A DNA stretch of 64,000 nucleotides from positions 1,686,003-1,750,002 of the forward strand of contig NZ_AP022847.1 of assembly GCF_015100395.1 (NCBI RefSeq), given 5' to 3'. Positions within the stretch are counted from its first letter, which is position 1, and every line of letters starts with the position of its first letter. The notes beneath the pieces were generated by a model. The model had not been told where the DNA came from and did not search any database. It was given only the letters and a program-made list of their open reading frames with translations. The position numbers were made by a program, and so were the translations under genes. Source of the stretch: Nitrosophilus alvini. GTDB lineage: Bacteria > Campylobacterota > Campylobacteria > Campylobacterales > Nitratiruptoraceae. Shown in pieces: positions 19,485 to 27,342 of the stretch.

Positions 19485-20059
19485 ATATCCCCTGCATTAT
19501 CTTCGCCGGTGGGAAAAGCAGCCGGATGGGAAAAGACAAATCACTTCTGCCATTCGCAGGATTTTCGACGCTGTCAGAGTATCAGTACAGAAGGCTTTCC
19601 AAAATTTTCAATAATGTCTACATCAGTGCAAAAGAGAACAAATTCAACTTTGCCGCACCTCTCATAAAAGATAGAGACTCTGCCCGGTTTGCTCCCACAT
19701 TCGGTATCCTAAGCAGCTTTGAATCTCTGAACTCAGAATTTTTCGCGATAAGCGTCGATACCCCTTTTGTAGACAAAGAGGTGATAAAAAAACTGATTGA
19801 AAAAGCAAAACTTCACCCTAAAAAAGATGCTGTTATAGCAAGAACAAAAAGTGGCACACATCCGCTGATAGGAATATACAGACCAAGCATTGCCCCTAAA
19901 ATAAAAGAGCTTGCCCAAAAAAAGAACTTCAAACTTAACTATCTTTTGAAAATTTCAAATACTCTTTTTGTAGATTTTGAAGATGAAGAGAAGTTTTTAA
20001 ACCTGAACAGACCAGAAGATTATAACAGAGCTATTCATTTATTGAATCGTGATACGTGA
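19472..20059 (+). CDS. mobA: Molybdenum cofactor guanylyltransferase
   Basis: MobA adds GMP to molybdopterin to make the guanine dinucleotide cofactor for enzymes such as nitrate reductase and formate dehydrogenase. The 195-residue protein has the nucleotide-binding start IIFAGGKSSRMGKDKSLLPF, then FAISVDTPFVDKEV and GTHPLIGIYR. It overlaps sfsA by 13 bases. The last codons (NRDT and the stop) are formed by a simple-sequence CGTGATACGTGA, so the C-terminus may be recent or variable. moaC of the same cofactor pathway lies 850 bases downstream. Confidence 0.92.
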   Translation: MSKLDIPCIIFAGGKSSRMGKDKSLLPFAGFSTLSEYQYRRLSKIFNNVYISAKENKFNFAAPLIKDRDSARFAPTFGILSSFESLNSEFFAISVDTPFVDKEVIKKLIEKAKLHPKKDAVIARTKSGTHPLIGIYRPSIAPKIKELAQKKNFKLNYLLKISNTLFVDFEDEEKFLNLNRPEDYNRAIHLLNRDT

Positions 20060-20093
20060 TAAGTTTTTGTATGGCAAAATCCGATTTCAATTC

Positions 20094-20549
20094 CTAATTC
20101 CCAATCAACTCCCTGGCCAACTTGGCGTCAAATTTTTTATAAATTCTCTCAAGTATTGCAAAATTCCTGTTTATAAAAAAATTCCTTTGGGAGACATTTT
20201 TTGCAAAATGGCTGTAATATTTCTTCGCTTTATCAACATCGCCTTCTATGAGATAGGCATCGGCTATATACTCAGCAGCATAATGCTCACCGGATTTCAA
20301 AGCTTTGGTTCCCGTTTCTATCGCTTTTTCAGGTTCACCGCCTACCAGATAGTACCACGATGCTTTGCCGTAAACTTCGGTTTTCTCCAGATATGCCGCA
20401 TACTCACCGCAAAATTTCTGTTTTGTTGTGTCACCTTTTTTAACAACATAGTAATTGCATCTAAGCTCGCTCTTGTTCAGATCACACTTGCAGTCAGCCG
20501 CCGATAGAAAAACCGATAAAAACATTAAAGCAAAGGTTATCTTTTTCAT
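20094..20549 (-). CDS. Secreted repeat-containing protein, TPR/Sel1-like, unknown function
   Basis: From the ATG at 20549, which follows AAGGAA, the protein is 151 residues with a signal peptide (MKKITFALMFLSVFLSAADC) and possible lipobox-like cysteines. The mature part has helical pairs with TPR character (YYLVGGEPEKAIETGTKALK, then YIADAYLIEGDVDKAKKYY) and four cysteines in the N-terminal section. Such proteins usually mediate protein contacts in the periplasm. A longer form from 20636 would overlap the divergent gene and is rejected. The stop codon lies in a simple-sequence stretch shared with other gene borders. Confidence 0.75.
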   Translation of the reverse strand: MKKITFALMFLSVFLSAADCKCDLNKSELRCNYYVVKKGDTTKQKFCGEYAAYLEKTEVYGKASWYYLVGGEPEKAIETGTKALKSGEHYAAEYIADAYLIEGDVDKAKKYYSHFAKNVSQRNFFINRNFAILERIYKKFDAKLARELIGN

Positions 20550-20624
20550 AATAATTCCTTCTGATACGATTAATTTTATATTATCACTTTTTGGATAAAA
20601 TATGCAAAAAGCCAAAGGTAGAAA

Positions 20625-20915
20625 ATGGTAAAACATATAGTTTTTATGAAATTTCCGGACAAAACCGTATTGGAAAATGTCAAAGCAAAGCTTTTGTCGA
20701 TGAAAGGGAATATAAAAGAGCTGAAAGATATCGAAGTGGGCATAAACTTTTCACCTGAGGAGAGAGCCTACCATATAGCATTGACAACTCTGTTTGAGAG
20801 CAAAGAGGCACTTGAAAATTATGCGGTACACCCCTATCATCAGGATATTATAAAATATCTCAAATCTTTGGGAGTCGAGAGCAAAGTTGTAGATTACGAG
20901 GTGGAAAATGGCTGA
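20625..20915 (+). CDS. Dabb-type stress-responsive barrel protein
   Basis: The 96-residue protein has the start [11 protein letters not shown] and the end pattern [17 protein letters not shown] of the Dabb (dimeric alpha-beta barrel, Stress_responsive) family. Members are small, mostly uncharacterised, and some are enzymes on hydrophobic substrates. It is preceded by AAAGG and overlaps moaC by eight bases, so it is co-expressed with molybdopterin synthesis. The function here is unknown. Confidence 0.88.
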   Translation: MVKHIVFMKFPDKTVLENVKAKLLSMKGNIKELKDIEVGINFSPEERAYHIALTTLFESKEALENYAVHPYHQDIIKYLKSLGVESKVVDYEVENG

Positions 20916-21387
20916 TTTGACACATCTTGACGAAAAAAAACGGCCAAAAATGGTCGATGTGGGAGTAAAAGAAGAGAGCCAGAGGGTTGCAGTCGCAAGC
21001 GGTATGATAAAAATGAGCCGCGAAGCGTATGAGGCCGTTATAAACCAGACGACAAAAAAAGGAGCCGTTTTGCATACGGCTGTGATCGCGGCTATCATGG
21101 GAGCAAAAAAGACGCCGGATCTGATTCCGATGTGTCATCCACTGCTTCTTACCTCTATAAACTGCGATGTAGAAGAACTTCCCGAACTTCCTGGTTTCAG
21201 ACTGACACTTACTTGCAAACTGAGAGGAAAAACAGGTGTGGAGATGGAAGCTTTGACCGGTGTAAGCATCGGTCTTTTAACCATTTACGATATGGTAAAA
21301 GCTATAGACAAAAGTATGGAGATAAAAGATATAAGACTCGAATCCAAAAGCGGCGGTAAAAGCGGCGATTTCGTCAGAAAAGGGTAA
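20908..21387 (+). CDS. moaC: Cyclic pyranopterin monophosphate synthase
   Basis: MoaC works with MoaA to turn GTP into cyclic pyranopterin monophosphate, the first step of molybdopterin synthesis. The 159-residue protein has [10 protein letters not shown], the active-site region [13 protein letters not shown] near residue 70, [28 protein letters not shown] near residue 108, and a lysine-rich end KSGGKSGDF. It overlaps the Dabb gene by eight bases and is followed by a dedA gene three bases downstream. Confidence 0.97.
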   Translation: MADLTHLDEKKRPKMVDVGVKEESQRVAVASGMIKMSREAYEAVINQTTKKGAVLHTAVIAAIMGAKKTPDLIPMCHPLLLTSINCDVEELPELPGFRLTLTCKLRGKTGVEMEALTGVSIGLLTIYDMVKAIDKSMEIKDIRLESKSGGKSGDFVRKG

Positions 21388-21390
21388 AGT

Positions 21391-22008
21391 TTGCTTCACG
21401 GCATAATCGAGTGGATAGTCTCTACGGTTTCAGACCTGGGATATATAGGAATTTTTATTATGATGTTTTTGGAAAGCAGCTTTTTCCCTTTTCCGAGCGA
21501 AGTGGTAATGATACCTGCAGGATACCTGGCTTCAATCGGTAAAATGAACATCTATCTGGCTATATTTTCAGGTATAGCGGGTTCTTTGGCCGGTGCGGTA
21601 TTTAACTATTTTCTGGCTTTGAAATTAGGGCGCTCCTTTTTGAGCAGATGGGGAAGATATCTGTTTATCAAAGAAGCGACTCTTCAGAAAATGGAAAGGT
21701 TTTTCGAAAAACATGGCCACATCTCCACATTTTCCGGAAGGCTGATTCCTGCTGTCAGACAGTATATATCTTTGCCTGCCGGTCTTGCAAGGATGGATCT
21801 GGCTCTTTTTGCTTTTTATACAAGTCTTGGGGCGGGCATATGGGTTACCATACTGGCTCTTCTTGGTTTTTTTATAGGAAATAACGAAAAATTAATAGAA
21901 GAGTATCTTCATTTCATCATTGCAGCAACTCTTGCATCTTTATCTGTTATAATATTTATATACATAAAATTAAAAACAAAAAGCCTTTTAAAAGGAGAGA
22001 GACTATGA
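21391..22008 (+). CDS. DedA family membrane protein
   Basis: The 205-residue integral membrane protein has the DedA/SNARE-associated signature with [21 protein letters not shown] at about residue 19, then [32 protein letters not shown] near residue 108. DedA proteins are thought to act as lipid carrier flippases, including for undecaprenyl phosphate, with proton coupling. The start is TTG at 21391, with AAAGGG at the end of moaC serving as a ribosome binding site. It overlaps the DUF493 gene by four bases. Confidence 0.92.
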   Translation: MLHGIIEWIVSTVSDLGYIGIFIMMFLESSFFPFPSEVVMIPAGYLASIGKMNIYLAIFSGIAGSLAGAVFNYFLALKLGRSFLSRWGRYLFIKEATLQKMERFFEKHGHISTFSGRLIPAVRQYISLPAGLARMDLALFAFYTSLGAGIWVTILALLGFFIGNNEKLIEEYLHFIIAATLASLSVIIFIYIKLKTKSLLKGERL

Positions 22009-22274
22009 AAGAGATGGGAGATTTTGAACAAAAAGTTCAGATTGAGTATCCAACAGTATGGAGATATAAAGTAATAGGTGAAGACGCCAAAAAAACAAGA
22101 GAAGCGATAGAGTCGGCAGCAAAAAATCTTCCTTGTTCCGTAACCTTTTCAAAACTGAGCACAAAGGGAAAATATCAAAGTTTCAATGCTGATATTTTTG
22201 TGCACAGCGAAGAGGAGAGAGAAGAGATATACCGCTCTTTGAAAAAACACTGCGATATAACAATGGTTCTTTAG
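22005..22274 (+). CDS. DUF493 (YbeD-like) family protein
   Basis: This 89-residue cytosolic protein fits the DUF493/YbeD family, small ferredoxin-fold (ACT-like) proteins of unknown function. Visible family features are [14 protein letters not shown] near the start and [19 protein letters not shown] in the second half. It has a strong ribosome binding site (AAGGAGAG) and overlaps the dedA gene by four bases as ATGA. It is the last gene of the Dabb-moaC-dedA run. Confidence 0.85.
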   Translation: MKEMGDFEQKVQIEYPTVWRYKVIGEDAKKTREAIESAAKNLPCSVTFSKLSTKGKYQSFNADIFVHSEEEREEIYRSLKKHCDITMVL

Positions 22275-22530
22275 CCGAAAAAGGTCTCATAAAACAAATA
22301 GTTTTATTTCCTGTCCTTAATTTAAGCTTTAACGGGTACAATTCCGCATACCTTTGATAGATTGCCTATCAAAGAGAGTAAAATTTAAATAACGATTCGA
22401 TTTTAACCTCTCACCTCTAAACCCCTCGACTATATTTTAGATGTGACCCATGCAAAATTGGATCGGTATATTGAATAACGATATTCCTTTTTTGGCAGCT
22501 CAAGGGTAAATACACATTTAAAGAAGAAAA
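22275..22530 (+). promoter_or_regulatory. Leader region of the DEAD-box helicase gene
   Basis: This 256-base gap holds no tRNA or clear ORF. A TACAAT box at 22337-22342, followed by TTCCGCAT, could start a transcript near 22350. That transcript would open with a perfect 9-base-pair hairpin at 22352-22374 (CTTTGATAG, loop ATTGC, CTATCAAAG). The remaining 150 or so bases would be an untranslated leader. A ribosome binding site AAGAAG lies before the ATG at 22531. Long leaders are common on cold-induced helicase genes; that this is one is inference. Confidence 0.4.
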
Positions 22531-23937
22531 ATGACATTTCAAGATTTCAATCTTAAACAGCCTATTATGAAGGCAATCGAAGAAGCAGGATTCAAAGAAC
22601 CAAGTCCTGTTCAAAAAGAAGCGATACCATTGGTTCTTCAAGGAAAAGACGTAGTAGCTCAGGCACACACAGGGACAGGAAAAACTGCAGCATTCGGACT
22701 GCCGGTGCTTAATATGCTAGAATTAAACGGCGAAGTTGAAGCTTTGGTAATTGTCCCTACAAGAGAACTTGCGACTCAGGTAAGTGACGAGATATTCAAA
22801 CTGGGCAAGTTTTTAGGGATCAGAACTGCCACTGTTTACGGAGGCTCATCCTATTCCAGACAGCTGAAGCATATAGAAAATGCCTCTATTGTCGTTGCAA
22901 CTCCCGGAAGGCTTCTTGATCTTCTCAAAAGCGGGAAAATAGAACTAAACCCTACTTTCGTTGTTCTCGACGAAGCAGATGAGATGCTCGATATGGGATT
23001 TTTGGACGATATAAAAGAGATTTTCGAATTTTTGCCTTCAAACAGACAGACGATGCTTTTCAGCGCGACAATGCCAAACGAGATAAAAGAGCTTGCAAGA
23101 AAAATACTCTTCAACCCTGAATTTATATCCATTACAAAAAACGAAATAACAAACGTAAACATTAAACAGTACTATTATGTAATTGACGAGCATGAAAGGG
23201 ATGAAGCTCTTATAAGGCTTCTGGACTACAAATCTCCTGCCAAGTCGATAATTTTCTGTAGAATGAAAAAAGAGGTTGATAGACTTGCAGATTTTCTAAA
23301 TGCACAGGGATACAATGCGAAAGGTCTCCACGGAGACATGCAGCAAAGACAAAGAGAAGAAGTTATCAGAGGATTTAAAAAAGGAAATCTGGAGATACTG
23401 ATAGCGACAGATGTTGCGGCAAGAGGTCTGGATATCAGCGATGTTTCCCATGTATTTAACTATCACCTTCCCTTTGACAGTGAAAGTTATGTCCATAGAA
23501 TAGGAAGAACGGGAAGAGCTGGAAGAGAAGGCATTGCAGTATCTATAGTCACTCCACATGAGTTCAAAGCGCTTCTTAGGATACAGAAAAACGTTGGAAG
23601 CTCCCTTGTAAATAAAGAGGTTCCTTCAGCAAAAGATGTTAGCAGCAAAAAACAGTCATCTCTTGTGGAGTCTATAAAAGAGCAGGAAGTAAATACTGAA
23701 GCTATCGAACTTGTAGAAGCCCTTAAAGCAGAGTATGATATCTCAGAAATAGCTTTCAAATTGGCTTCAGTTGTTGCCCAAAACCATAAGGTAAAAGGTT
23801 CCAACAAAATAGGAAAGAGCAAAAAAGAGATCGAGTGGCTGATTAAAGAGTTCGTGAAGCAAAAATCTCATTCAGGCAGAGGCAGAGGCCACCAAAAAAG
23901 ATTCAACAGAGGCGGACAGAGGCAAAGAAGAAGATAA
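22531..23937 (+). CDS. DEAD-box ATP-dependent RNA helicase
   Basis: This 468-residue helicase unwinds RNA duplexes in ribosome assembly or mRNA decay. Motifs appear in order: Q motif (EPSPVQKEAIP), AHTGTGKT (I), PTRELA (Ia), TPGRLL, DEADEMLDMGF (II), SATMP (III), SIIFCRMKKEVD (IV), ATDVAARGLDI (V), YVHRIGRTGRAGREG (VI). The C-terminus, about residues 370-468, ends in an arginine/glycine-rich tail (SGRGRGHQKRFNRGG) likely to bind RNA, as in CsdA/RhlE-type proteins. It stands alone behind a long leader and may be cold- or stress-induced. Confidence 0.95.
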   Translation: MTFQDFNLKQPIMKAIEEAGFKEPSPVQKEAIPLVLQGKDVVAQAHTGTGKTAAFGLPVLNMLELNGEVEALVIVPTRELATQVSDEIFKLGKFLGIRTATVYGGSSYSRQLKHIENASIVVATPGRLLDLLKSGKIELNPTFVVLDEADEMLDMGFLDDIKEIFEFLPSNRQTMLFSATMPNEIKELARKILFNPEFISITKNEITNVNIKQYYYVIDEHERDEALIRLLDYKSPAKSIIFCRMKKEVDRLADFLNAQGYNAKGLHGDMQQRQREEVIRGFKKGNLEILIATDVAARGLDISDVSHVFNYHLPFDSESYVHRIGRTGRAGREGIAVSIVTPHEFKALLRIQKNVGSSLVNKEVPSAKDVSSKKQSSLVESIKEQEVNTEAIELVEALKAEYDISEIAFKLASVVAQNHKVKGSNKIGKSKKEIEWLIKEFVKQKSHSGRGRGHQKRFNRGGQRQRRR

Positions 23938-24059
23938 TCTCTTCTTGCCTTCAAAACATCTTCTTTTTCTTTACATTATAAAAATTTCTAATACAAAATC
24001 TTTAATATCTATTAAATTTTTTTATGTTAATATTGTTTTGTAACTGCAAGGAGCATACT

Positions 24060-24392
24060 GTGAAACCTTACTCTATGCTAATAATTGCAGCATGTGCTAC
24101 TCTAAGTTTCGGCTACTCCTCACAAGGTATGACTGCATATAAAAAATTATGCAGCAAATGCCATGGCCCCGCCTTCAAAGGCGCTGCCATGCTAAATAGT
24201 GACGAATGGGTCGAAATCTTTGGTAACAATGCGGCAAAACTGAGAGAACTTCACAAAAAGTACCCAAAAGCTTTGAAAAAAATTGATTCCGGCTATTTCA
24301 AAAGAAGAGCGATTCATCTGCAAAAATTTATGAAAAACAACGGCCGGGACATGGGTGTGGTCAGAAGCTGCGACGGACTTAACTGCGGATAA
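24060..24392 (+). CDS. Small secreted c-type cytochrome
   Basis: From the GTG at 24060, six bases after AAGGAG, the protein is 110 residues with a signal peptide (VKPYSMLIIAACATLSFGYS read with initiator Met). One heme c motif CSKCHG lies near residue 33, followed by GPAFKGAAML and a helical part that ends in CDGLNCG, which adds two further cysteines. It is a monoheme periplasmic cytochrome, probably an electron carrier. A longer form from 24024 would lack a signal peptide at its start and is rejected. The partner enzyme is not evident. Confidence 0.82.
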   Translation: MKPYSMLIIAACATLSFGYSSQGMTAYKKLCSKCHGPAFKGAAMLNSDEWVEIFGNNAAKLRELHKKYPKALKKIDSGYFKRRAIHLQKFMKNNGRDMGVVRSCDGLNCG

Positions 24393-24423
24393 CTCTTCAA
24401 CTCCTACTCCTCTTTTTATGTAT

Positions 24424-24441
24424 AATAATGTTGATATTATT
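24424..24441. promoter_or_regulatory. 18-base near-palindrome upstream of the antiporter gene
   Basis: The site reads AATAATGTTGATATTATT and matches the perfect palindrome at 36589-36606 (read on its minus strand) at 17 of 18 positions. It overlaps a TATAAT box at 24421-24426 and ends 14 bases before the antiporter ATG, just before the ribosome binding site GAAGGAAGGG. It could be an operator or an RNA hairpin. Confidence 0.4.
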
Positions 24442-24455
24442 GAAGGAAGGGCTCT

Positions 24456-25655
24456 ATGGATGCACACAGTTTTTTCCTTGCGCTTTTTCTTATACTTGTA
24501 ACAGCGAGAATCCTTGGTGAACTGTTTGCAAGACTCGGCATTCCTTCAGTATTGGGAGAGCTAAGTGCCGGCATACTTTTAGGGGCTTCCGGGTTTGGTA
24601 TCATAGAGCCAAATGAAGCTTTAAAACTTCTTGCCGAAATAGGAATAATCCTTCTTCTTTTCGAAGTGGGTCTTGAAACAGATATAAAAAGGCTCAAAGA
24701 AGCCGGTTTCAAATCGCTTATAGTAGCACTTTTCGGAGCAGTTTTTCCATTTGCGGCAGCTTTTATAATCAGTTACTACTATTTCCATCTGGATATATAC
24801 ACATCCATGTTCGTTGGCGGAACTCTTACAGCCACAAGCATAGGTATCACACTCAGAGTCCTCAAAGATCTTCACAAAGAACAAACCTCGGTTGCTCAGA
24901 TAGTGATAGGTGCGGCAGTAATAGACGACATCATAGGTGTTATTTTGCTCGTGTTTATATACGATTTTTCTGTTTCAAAAACACTCGATATGTCAAATGT
25001 TGCATCCGTATCTCTGTTTATTCTCATGTTTCTTCTGTTGGCTCCCGCCCTTGCAAATATCATGTCCGAACTGATAAGAAAGTTCGACAAACACAATAGG
25101 GTCCCGGGGTTTATACCAACAGTCATAATATCTCTCATTCTTCTGTTTGCGTATCTTTCAAAAGAGTTTGGAGCCCCTGAAATACTCGGCTCTTTTGCTG
25201 CGGGTCTGGCTCTTTCAAGAAGGTTTTTTCTTCCTTTCGGACTGGGTCTTAAAAAAGATGAATACTTTGTAAAAAAAGTGGAAAATGCAATGACACCGAT
25301 TATCCAGCTTTTTACACCGATTTTTTTCGTTATGGTGGGACTATCGATGAATCTAAAAGCCATAGATTTTACATCTTCAATATTTTGGGAAATGTCACTG
25401 GCATTTTTAGTCATTGCGGTTTTGGGAAAATATCTTGGTGCTTTTTTGATAACCGCAAAATGTACGCTGAACAAAGTTCTTATAGGAATCTCAATGGTAC
25501 CGAGAGGCGAGGTGGGACTGATATTTGCAGAGATAGGAAGATTAAACGGTATACTTAGCAACGAAATATATGCTGTTTTGATTTTTGTAATTGTAGTAAC
25601 TACTTTAATACCGCCCTTTTTGCTCAAATATCTTTTCAAATTCGAATGCGCCTGA
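24456..25655 (+). CDS. Cation/proton antiporter, Kef/CPA2 type
   Basis: The 399-residue inner-membrane protein has about twelve hydrophobic segments and the CPA2 layout: LARLGIPSVLGELSAGILLG, LLFEVGLETD, GGTLTATSIGITLRVLKDL, the paired aspartates in AAVIDDIIGVIL near residue 155, and MVPRGEVGLIFAEIG near residue 355. The DD pair is typical of electrogenic sodium/proton exchangers such as NapA. No nucleotide-binding C-terminal domain is present. It ends two bases from the convergent aldolase gene. It is similar in build to, but clearly different from, the antiporter at 4182. Confidence 0.9.
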   Translation: MDAHSFFLALFLILVTARILGELFARLGIPSVLGELSAGILLGASGFGIIEPNEALKLLAEIGIILLLFEVGLETDIKRLKEAGFKSLIVALFGAVFPFAAAFIISYYYFHLDIYTSMFVGGTLTATSIGITLRVLKDLHKEQTSVAQIVIGAAVIDDIIGVILLVFIYDFSVSKTLDMSNVASVSLFILMFLLLAPALANIMSELIRKFDKHNRVPGFIPTVIISLILLFAYLSKEFGAPEILGSFAAGLALSRRFFLPFGLGLKKDEYFVKKVENAMTPIIQLFTPIFFVMVGLSMNLKAIDFTSSIFWEMSLAFLVIAVLGKYLGAFLITAKCTLNKVLIGISMVPRGEVGLIFAEIGRLNGILSNEIYAVLIFVIVVTTLIPPFLLKYLFKFECA

Positions 25656-25657
25656 TA

Positions 25658-26263
25658 TCACGCCTTTAAAACCTCTCCTACAAGTTCCAGTAGTTTTCCT
25701 TCAGCCTCTTTTAGATTTCTGCCAAATACCATTACTCCGTCTTTATGTCCCGCCATGGCAAAGAGAGGGTCTGAGAGAGGATTGAACTTAGCATAAAGGG
25801 CGTTTACCTCATCTATCATTTCCAAAGATCCGTACTCGGTATCTTCGCCTGTGGCAAGATATCCGTTTTGAAGCATATACTCCCAGATTCTGTTTGAATG
25901 TATATGTATAACTGCCCCTATTTTTTCGTCCAGATTGTATATCGTGGCATGGGTGAGGCTTTCGCTGCTAGGTTTCACTCCGCCGCGTGATTTTAAAAAA
26001 AATCTCCTGTCATCATACTCTTCCACCAGAGCATAAAAGTTCCCGTCCATCTCCTTCAGATGTCCCGTTTGCGTACCTGTAACCACAAAAGAGCTCTTTT
26101 TAACTCTCTTGCTTATATTTCCGTATCCTATGCCTCCATACTCTCCTATGAGTTTCAGACAGACAAGCCTCTGTCTTACCATTTCGATATCTTCCCAGAG
26201 CTCTTTTTCCAAAGCCCGGCACATTGTATGCACAAATTCGTACTTTATAACACCATCTATCAT
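25658..26263 (-). CDS. Class II aldolase, probably 5-(methylthio)ribulose/5-deoxyribulose 1-phosphate aldolase
   Basis: From the ATG at 26263, which overlaps the mtnA stop as ATGA, the protein is 201 residues. It has the class II aldolase/adducin fold motifs GIGYGNISKR, SSESLTHATIY with the catalytic glutamate, the zinc ligands in AVIHIHSN, and AGHKDGVMVFG. The mtnK-mtnA-aldolase order matches the DHAP shunt, in which this enzyme splits 5-(methylthio)ribulose 1-phosphate or 5-deoxyribulose 1-phosphate into DHAP and an aldehyde. The related dehydratase MtnB is the main alternative, but no later methionine-salvage genes are present. Confidence 0.78.
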   Translation of the reverse strand: MIDGVIKYEFVHTMCRALEKELWEDIEMVRQRLVCLKLIGEYGGIGYGNISKRVKKSSFVVTGTQTGHLKEMDGNFYALVEEYDDRRFFLKSRGGVKPSSESLTHATIYNLDEKIGAVIHIHSNRIWEYMLQNGYLATGEDTEYGSLEMIDEVNALYAKFNPLSDPLFAMAGHKDGVMVFGRNLKEAEGKLLELVGEVLKA

Positions 26264-27342
26264 AAAATATCTCCAAACATCTCTGCTATCGCCTCTTTTT
26301 TTGCCTCGCAAACTCCTCTTTCGGTAATAAGTCCCGTTATAAGTCTTGCGGGAGTTACATCAAAACCGTAGTTTGCACACCGTGAACCATCCGGGACAAT
26401 CTGAACCTCTTCCAAAGAACCGCTTTTGGTGCGTCCTCTTATAAACTTCACCTCATCCTCGCTTCTTGTCTCTATGGGTATCTGCTTCAGTCCGTCCTCT
26501 ATGGAAAAGTCGAATGTGGATGCGGGAAGAGCCACATAAAACGGAACTTTGTTGTCCTTTGCGGCAAGAGCTTTGAGATAGGTTCCTATCTTGTTTGCCA
26601 CATCACCGCTCAGACTCACCCTGTCGGCACCGGTTATACAGACGTCAACCATCCCGTGCTGCATAAGATGCCCACCTGTATTGTCGGCTATTACCGTATG
26701 TTTTATACCGGCTTCGGAAAGCTCCCATGCAGTCAGATTCGCACCCTGGTTTCTGGGCCTTGTTTCATCGACCCATACATGAACATCCACTCCTCTTCTG
26801 TGAAGCTCATATATAGGGGCCAGTGCGGAGCCGTCGTCGACAATTGCCAGCCAACCGGCATTGCAGTGGGTCAGAATATTAATGGAATTTCTGTTTTTTT
26901 CTTTCATAATCTTCTCAAAAATATCCGCCCCCGTTTTTCCTATGCTGCGGCATCTGACAACATCTTCGTCACATATGGCCACTGCCTCTTTTTTCAACCT
27001 TTCGGCCATATCCGAAGCAGTACATTTTTCAGCCACTTCGAGCATCCTGTCAACTGCCCACATAAGATTTACGGCCGTTGGCCTGGACTCTCTTATATTT
27101 TTTGCCTCTTTTCTTACCTCTTCTATTTTGCCGCTGCTTTGGCGTGCTGCCAGGTATACGCCGAAAGCTGCCGTATTTCCTATAACGCCGGCACCTCTTA
27201 CCGTCATATTTTTTATAGCCCTGGCGCACTGCTGGGCACTTTTTATGATAAGCGTTCTTTTTTCAAAAGGAAGGAACCTCTGGTCTATCACCTCAAGATA
27301 TCCTTCTTCATTAAGCCATAAAGCTCTGTATCTACCCTGCAT
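26260..27342 (-). CDS. mtnA: S-methyl-5-thioribose-1-phosphate isomerase
   Basis: MtnA converts methylthioribose 1-phosphate to methylthioribulose 1-phosphate, and also handles the 5-deoxyribose analogue. The 360-residue protein is of the eIF2B-like family, with MTVRGAGVIGNTAAFG near residue 48, THCNAGWLAIV including the catalytic cysteine, VDETRPRNQGANLTAWEL, and the aspartate region CITGADRVSLSGDVANKIGTY. It overlaps mtnK by 11 bases upstream and the aldolase by four bases downstream, so the three are tightly coupled. Confidence 0.95.
   Translation of the reverse strand: MQGRYRALWLNEEGYLEVIDQRFLPFEKRTLIIKSAQQCARAIKNMTVRGAGVIGNTAAFGVYLAARQSSGKIEEVRKEAKNIRESRPTAVNLMWAVDRMLEVAEKCTASDMAERLKKEAVAICDEDVVRCRSIGKTGADIFEKIMKEKNRNSINILTHCNAGWLAIVDDGSALAPIYELHRRGVDVHVWVDETRPRNQGANLTAWELSEAGIKHTVIADNTGGHLMQHGMVDVCITGADRVSLSGDVANKIGTYLKALAAKDNKVPFYVALPASTFDFSIEDGLKQIPIETRSEDEVKFIRGRTKSGSLEEVQIVPDGSRCANYGFDVTPARLITGLITERGVCEAKKEAIAEMFGDIL

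Noticed and set aside
23928..23946. AAGAAGA...TCTTCTT hairpin at the end of the DEAD-box helicase gene as a terminator
   Set aside because: The stem is weak, A/G-T/C simple sequence, includes the stop codon in its loop, and is not followed directly by a T-run.
24896..25639. A 247-codon open frame antisense to the second antiporter
   Set aside because: It is opposite a well-supported membrane protein gene and has no start signal or known domain.
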